A DNA stretch of 64,000 bases from RGIG3178 sp942492795 (GTDB lineage Bacteria; Bacillota; Clostridia; Christensenellales; QAND01): contig OW818639.1 in the NCBI GenBank assembly GCA_942492795.1, positions 310,001 to 374,000 of the forward strand, written 5' to 3'. Below, piece after piece: positions 24,026 to 32,160 of the stretch (positions are counted from its first letter, which is position 1; every line of letters begins with the position of its first letter). A program made the position numbers and the translations under genes. A model generated the notes under the pieces. That model made no database searches, was not told where the DNA came from, and was given only the letters and a program-made list of their open reading frames with translations.

Positions 24026-26086
24026 CTACTTCTTAATGACCTTTTCCAATATAAATTTCGGTGCTTCCTCATAATGCGAGAACTGCATTGTGAATACGCC
24101 GCGCCCCTGCGTGATGCTGCGAAGTTCCGTGGCGTATCCGAACATCTCGGACAACGGCACCATGGATTTGATCATCTCTGCCCCGCCGCGCGCTTCCATG
24201 CCCTCGATACGACCGCGCCTTGCGCTCAAATTGCCCATCACGTCGCCCATGTATTCTTCCGGGATCACGATCTCGTTTTTCATGATGGGTTCGAGCAATA
24301 CCGGACCGCCCCGTTGCATGCCGTCTTTGAATGCCATGGAACCTGCGATCTTATATGCCATTTCGGACGAGTCCACCTCGTGATAGCTGCCGTCCACCAA
24401 TGTTGCCTTAAAGTCCAGCACCTCGTATCCGCCCAAAATACCGCTCTTGCTTGCTTCGCGGATGCCGGTGTCCACAGCGCCGATATACTCTTTTGGCACG
24501 CTGCCGCCAACGGTCGCGTTGACGAATTCGTATCCCGCGCCCGGTTCCTTCGGTTCGAATTCCACCACACAGTGTCCATACTGACCGCGACCGCCGGACT
24601 GGCGGATGTAGCGGCCTTCGGCCTTGACCTTCTTGGTGAATGCCTCACGGTATGCCACTTGCGGATTGCCGACATTGGCTTCCACTTTGAACTCGCGCAG
24701 CAACCGGTCGACGATGATGTCAAGGTGCAATTCACCCATGCCCGCGATGATGGTCTGCCCGGTTTCCTGGTCCGTATAGGCCTTGAAAGTCGGGTCTTCC
24801 TCCGCGAGTTTCCCAAGGGCGATGGACATGCGTTCCTGGCCTGCCTTGGTCTTGGGTTCAATGGCAACGCGGATGACCGGCTCGGGGAATATCATGGATT
24901 CCAGAATGATCTGGTTGTTCTCAATACACAGCGTATCGCCCGTGGAGGTATCCTTCAGACCGACCACCGCGGCGATGTCGCCCGCGTAGATCTGCTCGAT
25001 GTCCTCTCGGTGATTCGCATGCATCTGCAAAATGCGTCCGATGCGCTCCCGTCTGCCCTTGCTGGAGTTATAGACATAACTGCCGCTGGTTATGGTACCG
25101 GAGTATACGCGGATGTAAGCAAGCTTGCCCACAAACGGATCGGTGTTGATCTTAAAAGCCAGCGCGGAAAACGGTTCTTCGTCCGATGCTTTGCGCTGGA
25201 TCTCGTCTTCGGTGCCGGGCTTTAACCCGACAGCCGGGGGGATGTCCAGCGGGGAGGGCATATAATCCACCACAGCGTCCAACAGCTTTTGCACGCCCTT
25301 GTTCTTATAGCTTGTTCCGCATACCACGGGTACAAACTGGCAGGCGACGGTCGCAGCTCTGATGGCTGCCATCAGCTCTTGTTCGGTGATCTCTTCGCCC
25401 ATCAAATATTTTTCGGTCAGTTCGTCGTTGGTCTCCGCCGTTTTTTCAATCAGTTCGTTGCGGTATTGCTCCGCAATATCCGCCATAGCGTCGGGTATCT
25501 CGCCCGTAATCGGATTGCCCTCTTCGTCGTAGGTGGTGACATCCATTTTGATCAGGTCGATGATGCCGACAAAATCGTTTTCAGCGCCGATGGGCAGCTG
25601 GATCGGAACGGCATTGGCTTTGAGCCTATCCTTCATCATCTGCACGACGTTGAAGAAATCGGCGCCCATGATGTCCATCTTATTCACATATGCCATGCGC
25701 GGAACGCTATAGCCTTCGGCCTGACGCCACACGGTTTCACTTTGCGGTTCCACGCCGCCCTTGGCGCAGAAGACCGCCACGGTACCGTCGAGTACGCGAA
25801 GCGAACGCTCCACTTCGACCGTAAAGTCCACATGTCCGGGTGTATCAATGATGTTGATGCGCTTATCCCGCCAGAAGCATGTCGTGGCGGCAGACTGGAT
25901 GGTGATGCCGCGCTCCTGCTCCTGTTCCATAAAGTCCATGGTGGCAGCGCCCTCATGCACCTCTCCGATCTTGTGGATCTTGCCGGTGAAATACAGGATT
26001 CGCTCCGTTGTGGTGGTCTTTCCGGCATCGATATGCGCCATGATGCCGATATTGCGGGTATTTTCAAGGGAATACGCTCTAGGCAT
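24026..26086 (-). CDS. fusA: Elongation factor G
   Basis: Translocase GTPase. 686 residues with NIGIMAHIDAGKTTTTERIL, DTPGHVDFTVEVERSLRVLD, NKMDIMGADF and the domain IV loop SGGRGQYGHCVVEFEP. All five domains are present. AGGAGG precedes the ATG. It lies between rpsG and tuf in the standard str order, 97 nt after rpsG. Confidence 0.98.
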   Translation of the reverse strand: MPRAYSLENTRNIGIMAHIDAGKTTTTERILYFTGKIHKIGEVHEGAATMDFMEQEQERGITIQSAATTCFWRDKRINIIDTPGHVDFTVEVERSLRVLDGTVAVFCAKGGVEPQSETVWRQAEGYSVPRMAYVNKMDIMGADFFNVVQMMKDRLKANAVPIQLPIGAENDFVGIIDLIKMDVTTYDEEGNPITGEIPDAMADIAEQYRNELIEKTAETNDELTEKYLMGEEITEQELMAAIRAATVACQFVPVVCGTSYKNKGVQKLLDAVVDYMPSPLDIPPAVGLKPGTEDEIQRKASDEEPFSALAFKINTDPFVGKLAYIRVYSGTITSGSYVYNSSKGRRERIGRILQMHANHREDIEQIYAGDIAAVVGLKDTSTGDTLCIENNQIILESMIFPEPVIRVAIEPKTKAGQERMSIALGKLAEEDPTFKAYTDQETGQTIIAGMGELHLDIIVDRLLREFKVEANVGNPQVAYREAFTKKVKAEGRYIRQSGGRGQYGHCVVEFEPKEPGAGYEFVNATVGGSVPKEYIGAVDTGIREASKSGILGGYEVLDFKATLVDGSYHEVDSSEMAYKIAGSMAFKDGMQRGGPVLLEPIMKNEIVIPEEYMGDVMGNLSARRGRIEGMEARGGAEMIKSMVPLSEMFGYATELRSITQGRGVFTMQFSHYEEAPKFILEKVIKK

Positions 26087-26123
26087 GTGTTCCCCTCCTT
26101 TTCAAAGTTGGACAAGCGTACAA

Positions 26124-26154
26124 CGTCCACCTTTCCATAGCGGAAAGATGGACG
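26124..26154 (-). promoter_or_regulatory. Hairpin in the rpsG-fusA spacer
   Basis: A 13-bp stem with one mismatch (CGTCCA-CTTTCC arm, 5-nt loop) between rpsG and fusA. It lacks a T-run, so it is not a usual terminator. It could be a processing or translational-control element; in E. coli S7 binds the str mRNA upstream of rpsG, a different position. Confidence 0.45.
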
Positions 26155-26183
26155 CTCGCTTGAAAATTCTTACCGTTAAAAGC

Positions 26184-26654
26184 TTACCAGCGATAGTGGG
26201 CGAAGGCCCTGTTCGCTTCTGCCATCCTGTGGACGTCTTCACGGCGTTTGACCGTGGTGCCCGTATTGTTGGCTGCGTCTAAAATCTCGTTTCCGAGCCG
26301 CTCACTCATGGTCTTTTCGTTGCGGGCTCTTGAGAAGTTGACAAGCCACCGGATAGCCAGCGTCTGGCGGCGTTCGGGGCGGATCTCCATCGGCACCTGG
26401 TAGGTGGCGCCACCCACACGCCTTGCTTTAACTTCAAGCTGAGGCTTGATATTCTCCATGCACTGGTCGAAGATTTCCATCGCATCGCGGCCGGACTTCT
26501 TCTGCGCCAGCTCCAGCGCATCATACACGCATCGCTGCGCCACACCGCGCTTCCCGTCGTACATCACCTGGTTGATCAACTTGGTGACGACGACGCTTTG
26601 ATGAATCGGATCTTTGATCACATTGCGCGTTGGGATATTACCACGTCTTGGCAT
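26184..26654 (-). CDS. rpsG: 30S ribosomal protein S7
   Basis: Nucleates the 30S head and contacts E-site tRNA. 156 residues: MPRRGNIPTRNVIKDPIHQS, the family motif in IKPQLEVKARRVGGATYQVP and the tail ANRAFAHYRW. Twelve nt after rpsL. Confidence 0.98.
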   Translation of the reverse strand: MPRRGNIPTRNVIKDPIHQSVVVTKLINQVMYDGKRGVAQRCVYDALELAQKKSGRDAMEIFDQCMENIKPQLEVKARRVGGATYQVPMEIRPERRQTLAIRWLVNFSRARNEKTMSERLGNEILDAANNTGTTVKRREDVHRMAEANRAFAHYRW

Positions 26655-26666
26655 CTTTCATCCCTC

Positions 26667-27044
26667 CTAGCTCTTTTTCGGGCGCTTTGCGCCGTACAGG
26701 GAACGGGACTGCATGCGCTTTGCAACACCTGCTGTGTCCAACGCTCCGCGGATGATATGGTAACGCACGCCAGGCAGGTCTTTTACACGACCGCCTCTTA
26801 TCAAAACGGCGCTATGCTCCTGCAAGTTGTGCCCGATGCCCGGGATATATGCAGTACCCTCCATACCATTGGTCAAACGCACACGCGCGATCTTGCGCAG
26901 CGCGGAATTCGGCTTCTTGGGGGTCATGGTACGCACGGCAGTACAAACGCCACGGCGTTGGGGGCACTGCTTGAGGATAGGCGCGTTGGATTTATATTCC
27001 ACCTTTTGCCTTCCCTTGCGAACCAATTGATTGATTGTCGGCAT
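26667..27044 (-). CDS. rpsL: 30S ribosomal protein S12
   Basis: Decoding-centre protein. 125 residues, shorter than forms with an N-terminal insert. The streptomycin-determinant loop TPKKPNSALRKIARVRLTN and PGIGHNLQEHSAVLIRGGRV are wild type at the two lysines associated with streptomycin resistance. AGGAGG precedes the ATG. Between rplGB and rpsG. Confidence 0.98.
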   Translation of the reverse strand: MPTINQLVRKGRQKVEYKSNAPILKQCPQRRGVCTAVRTMTPKKPNSALRKIARVRLTNGMEGTAYIPGIGHNLQEHSAVLIRGGRVKDLPGVRYHIIRGALDTAGVAKRMQSRSLYGAKRPKKS

Positions 27045-27104
27045 ACGAACTCCTCCTTCCCCTTCGGGGTATACTGAAATCCCTTAGCAACCCGAAAAGG
27101 GATT

Positions 27105-27344
27105 CTACGCTTTTTTCACACCCGCCACGGCGGCGCCCACGTTGATACCGCATAGTTTGCCCAATTCGACTTTGGAATCCACGAACTGGAACGGTATCTG
27201 AGCTTCCTCTAAAGCGGATAACAGCTTTTCTTTGATTGGGTCATCCGCATCCAAGGCAATCTGCGCATTGAGAAGCGTCCCCGTATCCAACGCGCGCAAC
27301 ACCTGCCTGACGCCTGTGATGCGCACGGTTTTTTCTGTCTGCAT
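27105..27344 (-). CDS. rplGB: L7Ae-family K-turn-binding ribosomal protein
   Basis: 79-residue L7Ae/L30e-like protein, the counterpart of Bacillus YbxF. It shows TGVRQVLRALDTGTLLNAQI and the C-terminal ELGKLCGINVGAAVAGV typical of the family. YbxF-type proteins bind kink-turn RNA. The ATG at 27344 has GGAG 7 nt upstream; earlier in-frame starts lack a ribosome site. It is the first gene of the unit driven by a promoter at 27.39-27.42 kb. Confidence 0.9.
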   Translation of the reverse strand: MQTEKTVRITGVRQVLRALDTGTLLNAQIALDADDPIKEKLLSALEEAQIPFQFVDSKVELGKLCGINVGAAVAGVKKA

Positions 27345-27386
27345 TGTTATCTCCATAAAAAAGTACACGTCTGTTGCGACCAAAAT

Positions 27387-27415
27387 ATTTTAGCAAAACG
27401 GATCGCCACTGTCAA
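27387..27415 (-). promoter_or_regulatory. sigma-A promoter of the str operon
   Basis: Perfect TTGACA (27410-27415), a 17-nt spacer and TAAAAT (27387-27392), located 43 nt before rplGB. It lets rplGB-rpsL-rpsG-fusA-tuf be transcribed independently of rpoBC and the inserted membrane-protein gene. Confidence 0.85.
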
Positions 27416-27441
27416 CGTTAAATTCTGGAGCGATTTTTTCG

Positions 27442-28203
27442 CTACGCTTTCTCTTCGCGTGCGCGTTTGCGCCCCGGCTGTTCATTCTCTTCAGGCCGCA
27501 GCGGATCGACCATCGGTTGCGGCGGTATGGCATACAGCGTGGGCATAATGCTTCCGCCCCGTCTGACGTACCATCCCCTTTGTTTAAAGCCCCGAAGCTT
27601 CGGAAGATCAAACACGTTGAGGAAGGTCTTTTTTGCCATGGAAATGGACAGCAGCTTCATCAGTCCGATGTACGCACCCACACCCAGCGTCGCGCTGACC
27701 AAAAAGATAAACATGGACGCAATGTTGCTGTCCAACGGATAGGCCAGGTTCATCGCTATTGTAATCGCGCTGACCATCAAAATAACCAGCACGATGATGG
27801 CATAGCTGTACAATCTGACCTTTTTGAAATTCTTCAGACAGGGTGTGCAGGCGGGGACGATGATGTCCAGTTCGCCGCCGTTGATGGCTCCGCCCGAACC
27901 GGCCAGATCCCGCTTTACATCCAGCTTCTTGTTGGTAATTTTGGCATATGCCTTGGTGGTCGCCTTGTTTTTAACGGCGCCTCGGCACAATTCGCATTGC
28001 TCCCCTTCCGGAGAAACGATCGGATAATCGTCCAGGACGTTTTCCTTTTTATAAAAGTCGATAGCCACATTCATGCGCCCGTTGTCCGTCAGCTTCTTGT
28101 ATTCGCAATCGGCACAGCGGACAACTTCCCCAGTGATGTACTTACAGATGACATTGCCGCGCAATGAACACCCGTGATCCTGCAGTTCCGGTACCAGTGC
28201 CAT
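27442..28203 (-). CDS. Unknown membrane protein with three CxxC pairs
   Basis: I do not recognise this 253-residue protein. The N-terminal cytoplasmic-type half has cysteines at 12 and 20, then CADC (30-33), CELC (70-73) and CTPC (119-122), a pattern suggesting one or two zinc ribbons. Two hydrophobic segments follow (about 132-151 and 162-184), then a basic, proline-rich tail ending QPGRKRAREEKA. The start at 28203 has AAGGAG 9 nt upstream; an earlier ATG lacks one. It sits 77 nt after rpoC and is followed by the str promoter, so it probably shares the rpoBC transcript. Membrane attachment is inferred from hydrophobicity only. Confidence 0.8.
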   Translation of the reverse strand: MALVPELQDHGCSLRGNVICKYITGEVVRCADCEYKKLTDNGRMNVAIDFYKKENVLDDYPIVSPEGEQCELCRGAVKNKATTKAYAKITNKKLDVKRDLAGSGGAINGGELDIIVPACTPCLKNFKKVRLYSYAIIVLVILMVSAITIAMNLAYPLDSNIASMFIFLVSATLGVGAYIGLMKLLSISMAKKTFLNVFDLPKLRGFKQRGWYVRRGGSIMPTLYAIPPQPMVDPLRPEENEQPGRKRAREEKA

Positions 28204-28280
28204 GGTGGCTATCTCCTTCTTTTGTTTTCGCAGGCAAACCATTGGTTTGCCGTAAGCTCTCGTTTTACCGTCCGCTTTCT

Positions 28281-31200
28281 TTACGCTTGTATGTCTTCGA
28301 ATCCGATGTCCAAAATGTCGTCATCCAGATCGATGGTATCAAGCAGTTCGTCCTGCAGCGTATCGGTGATGTTCTTGATGTCCATCGCGTAGTCGCGCGT
28401 GTTTTCCTTTTTCACTTCGATGTTGCGGTATCTGCGCAACCCGGTACCTGCCGGGATCAGCTTTCCGATGATAACATTTTCCTTCAATCCCAAAAGCGGA
28501 TCTGTCTTTCCCTTGATGGCAGCTTCGGTCAGCACCCGCGTCGTCTCCTGGAAGGAGGCTGCGGAGAGGAACGAATCGGTCGCCAGCGACGCTTTGGTGA
28601 TGCCCATCAGCACGTACTTCGCGCTTGCGGTCTCACCGCCGGCCAACATGACCCGCTCGTTTTCCTCTTCAAAGCGGAACACATCCACCAGTTCGCCTGG
28701 CAGCAGCTCCGTATCGCCGGAAGTTTCCACACGAACCTTGCGCAGCATCTGCCGCACAATGACCTCGATGTGCTTGTCGTTGATCTCAACGCCCTGCATC
28801 TGGTACACGGCCTGCACCTCGCGAACGAGATACTGCTGCACGCCACGGATACCCTTGATCTTGAGGATATCATGCGGGTTGACGGGGCCTTCGGTCAGTT
28901 CGCTTCCCGCTTCGAGTGTATCGCCGTCCTTCACGCACAAGCGTGAGGTGAACGGGATCAGATATGTTTCGCTCTCGCCCTCGTCGTTTGAAACGATGAC
29001 TTCGCGCCGTTTTTTGTTGTCGGAAATGGAGACCTTGCCTGAAATCTCCGTGATAATCGCCAAACCTTTTGGCTTTCTGGCCTCGAACAACTCTTCAACA
29101 CGGGGCAAGCCCTGCGTGATATCCTCTGCTGAAGCAACGCCGCCGGTATGGAATGTACGCATCGTCAGCTGCGTGCCGGGCTCTCCGATGGATTGCGCCG
29201 CGATGATGCCCACCGTCTCGCCGATGTTCACAAGCTGTCCGTTTGCCAGATTCGATCCGTAGCACTTGCTGCATACGCCGTACCGCGCGCGGCACGTCAG
29301 AACCGAGCGTACGGCGACACTTTGAATGCCGGCTGCGATGATGCGCTTTGTCTCATTCTTGCTGATCATATCGTTTGCCCGCGTGATAATCTCGCCCGTT
29401 ATGGGGTGTACGATATTTTCAACCGCAACCCGCCCCGGTATACGGTCTTCGAGGTGTTCGATAACCTCATTGCCGTTTTTGATATCACTCAGCGTGATGC
29501 CCTTGATCTGATCGCCCAACGCTTCGAAGCAGTCGTCTTCGCGTACGATGACCTCCTGGGAAACGTCGACCAGACGCCTTGTCAGATAGCCGGAGTCCGC
29601 CGTACGAAGCGCCGTATCCGCCAGACCTTTGCGCGCGCCGTGGGATGAGATGAAGAATTCGAGCACCGTCAGTCCTTCGCGGAAGTTCGCGCGGATCGGC
29701 AATTCGATGATATTGCCGCTCGGATCCGCCATCAGGCCGCGCATGCCCGCCAATTGGCGGATCTGGTTTGTCGATCCGCGGGCGCCGGATGTTGCCATCA
29801 TATAGATCGGGTTGAAATCGTCCAGTGCTTCCATCAACGCAGCCGTCACCTTGCGGGTCGTTTTATCCCAAACATCGATGACCTGCATGCGGCGTTCACT
29901 GGTGCTCAAAAGCCCCCGGGCAAACATGTTTTCGATCTTCAATACCTGAACATCAGCGTCGGCCAACAGTTCCTTTTTCTTTGGCGGAACCGTCATGTCA
30001 TAGACGCTTACCGTGATAGCAGCCCTTGTCGAATAATAGAAGCCCATGCGCTTGATCTCGTCGAGCACTGTTGAGGTCATCGTCGCGCCATGGACGCGGA
30101 AGCAATCGTCGACGAGCCTCGTAAGGCCGTTCTTGTCAACCGTCTCATCCACTTCCAGATCGAGGAAAGTCTCGCGGCTGGTCCTGTCAACACGGCCAAG
30201 ATCCTGCGGGATGCTCTGGTTGAATATGACGCGTCCGACGGTCGTTTCAAGGCGCTTGATGACCTTTTCGCCTTCAAACATTCCGCTCACGCGCACTTTC
30301 ACAGGCGCCTGCAACGAAACGTTGCCGGTCTGATAGGCCATGATGGCCTCTTCGGGGTTGGAGAAAATCGCGCCGTCTCCCTTTTCGCCGGGATGGATAA
30401 GCGTGAGGTAATAGATGCCCATGACCATATCCTGCGTCGGGGAAACGACCGGCTTGCCATCCTGCGGCTTTAGCATGTTGTTCACCGAGAGCATCAGGAA
30501 GCGGCATTCGGCCTGCGCTTCGACGGAAAGCGGAATATGCACGGCCATCTGGTCGCCGTCAAAGTCGGCGTTGTACGCGGTACACACCAACGGATGGATC
30601 TTTAAAGCCCTGCCTTCCACCAGCACCGGTTCAAAGGCCTGGATGCCCAGGCGGTGCAATGTGGGGGCGCGGTTGAGCATGACCGGATGCTCCTTGATGA
30701 TATCTTCCAAAACGTCCCAAACGCGCGGATCCGAACGTTCGACCAGTTTCTTTGCCTGCCGGACGTTGTGGCTGTGGTTCTCGGAAACGAGCTTTCTCAA
30801 CACGAACGGCTTGAACAGCTCAAGCGCCATCTCCTTGGGCAATCCGCACTGATACATTTTGAGTTCCGGACCAACCACGATAACGCTTCGGCCGGAATAG
30901 TCCACGCGCTTGCCCAAAAGGTTCTGTCTGAAACGTCCCTGTTTGCCGCGCAGCATGTCGGACAGGGATTTGAGCGGGCGGTTGCCCGGGCCTGTCACGG
31001 GCCGGCCGCGGCGGCCGTTGTCGATCAGCGCGTCCACCGCTTCCTGGAGCATGCGCTTTTCGTTGCGCACGATGATATCGGGCGCTTTTAATTCCAAAAG
31101 CCTTTTCAGGCGGTTGTTGCGGTTGATGACCCTGCGGTAGAGGTCGTTGAGATCGCTTGTCGCGAAACGTCCTCCGTCGAGCTGCACCATCGGCCGGAGT

Positions 31201-31913
31201 TCCGGCGGAATGACCGGTACAACGTCCATGATGATCCATTCGGGCTTGTTCTCACTCTTGCGGAACGCCTCGATGACCTCAAGCCGTTTTACCGCGCGCA
31301 GCCGTTTTTGGCCGCTGCTGTCGGTGACTTCCTGGCGGAGTTTGTCGCTCTCTTCCTGAAGTTTGATCGCCTTTAAAAGCACTTTCACCGTTTCGGCGCC
31401 CATGCCCGCTTTGAAACTGCCTTCGCCGAAGTTCTTCACGGTGTCGGCGTATTCCCGGTCGGTGATCACCTGCTTGTAGTGCAGGTCCGTTTTGCCGGGA
31501 TCGGTCACGACATACGCCGCGAAGTACAATACGCGCTCGAGCGAACGCGGAGACATATCCAACAACAAGCCCATGCGGCTCGGGATTCCTTTAAAGTACC
31601 AGATATGGCTGACCGGTGCCGCCAGAATGATGTGCCCCATGCGCTCACGGCGCACTTTGGCGCGCGTTATCTCAACGCCGCACTTGTCACAGACCATCCC
31701 TTTATAGCGCACGCGCTTGTATTTACCGCAATGGCATTCCCAGTCCTTGCTGGGCCCAAAGATACGTTCGCAGAACAAGCCGTCCTTTTCCGGTTTGAGG
31801 GTACGGTAATTAATGGTCTCCGGCTTTCTCACTTCGCCATAGGACCATTCCAGTATCTGTTCGGGTGAAGCAAGTCCAATCTGTATGCTGTCGAAGTTGT
31901 TCAATTCCACCAT
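28281..31913 (-). CDS. rpoC: RNA polymerase beta' subunit
   Basis: Catalytic subunit of RNA polymerase. The 1210 residues contain the N-terminal zinc site (CHCGKYKR...CDKCGVE, from about 58), the catalytic magnesium loop NADFDGDQM near 447 and a second zinc site near 871 (CRARYGVCSKCYG). The start chosen is the ATG ending at 31913 (MVELNNFDSIQIG), 9 nt after AGGAGG; a TTG two codons upstream is too close. A 247-nt spacer separates it from rpoB. Confidence 0.98.
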   Translation of the reverse strand: MVELNNFDSIQIGLASPEQILEWSYGEVRKPETINYRTLKPEKDGLFCERIFGPSKDWECHCGKYKRVRYKGMVCDKCGVEITRAKVRRERMGHIILAAPVSHIWYFKGIPSRMGLLLDMSPRSLERVLYFAAYVVTDPGKTDLHYKQVITDREYADTVKNFGEGSFKAGMGAETVKVLLKAIKLQEESDKLRQEVTDSSGQKRLRAVKRLEVIEAFRKSENKPEWIIMDVVPVIPPELRPMVQLDGGRFATSDLNDLYRRVINRNNRLKRLLELKAPDIIVRNEKRMLQEAVDALIDNGRRGRPVTGPGNRPLKSLSDMLRGKQGRFRQNLLGKRVDYSGRSVIVVGPELKMYQCGLPKEMALELFKPFVLRKLVSENHSHNVRQAKKLVERSDPRVWDVLEDIIKEHPVMLNRAPTLHRLGIQAFEPVLVEGRALKIHPLVCTAYNADFDGDQMAVHIPLSVEAQAECRFLMLSVNNMLKPQDGKPVVSPTQDMVMGIYYLTLIHPGEKGDGAIFSNPEEAIMAYQTGNVSLQAPVKVRVSGMFEGEKVIKRLETTVGRVIFNQSIPQDLGRVDRTSRETFLDLEVDETVDKNGLTRLVDDCFRVHGATMTSTVLDEIKRMGFYYSTRAAITVSVYDMTVPPKKKELLADADVQVLKIENMFARGLLSTSERRMQVIDVWDKTTRKVTAALMEALDDFNPIYMMATSGARGSTNQIRQLAGMRGLMADPSGNIIELPIRANFREGLTVLEFFISSHGARKGLADTALRTADSGYLTRRLVDVSQEVIVREDDCFEALGDQIKGITLSDIKNGNEVIEHLEDRIPGRVAVENIVHPITGEIITRANDMISKNETKRIIAAGIQSVAVRSVLTCRARYGVCSKCYGSNLANGQLVNIGETVGIIAAQSIGEPGTQLTMRTFHTGGVASAEDITQGLPRVEELFEARKPKGLAIITEISGKVSISDNKKRREVIVSNDEGESETYLIPFTSRLCVKDGDTLEAGSELTEGPVNPHDILKIKGIRGVQQYLVREVQAVYQMQGVEINDKHIEVIVRQMLRKVRVETSGDTELLPGELVDVFRFEEENERVMLAGGETASAKYVLMGITKASLATDSFLSAASFQETTRVLTEAAIKGKTDPLLGLKENVIIGKLIPAGTGLRRYRNIEVKKENTRDYAMDIKNITDTLQDELLDTIDLDDDILDIGFEDIQA

Positions 31914-32160
31914 GAACAAAAACCTCCTAGTTTTTGTGTCTCCGAATGAATCGCAAGCGATTATCCAGTACAGGCCGGTGCCCGCAGAGAATGCAATTTT
32001 CCCAAAAGTCCGAAAATCACATTCAACGCCGTAAACTTGCCGTGTGCATCGCGCATGCGTATTGCCAAAGCGATGCAGAGCAAGGATGTCCTCGCATCCG
32101 AACGATCAGCCATGCCTTGCTTTTAGAAGCGGCAGCGTTTTGATCATCCGGCAGGCTTTC
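31914..32160 (-). other. Long spacer between rpoB and rpoC
   Basis: 247 nt with no credible small gene. It contains short inverted repeats (GCAAGG...CCTTGC, GGATG-cgagga-CATCC, GCATCGC...GCGATGC on the minus strand) but no T-run terminator and no promoter matching both boxes. Confidence 0.6.
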
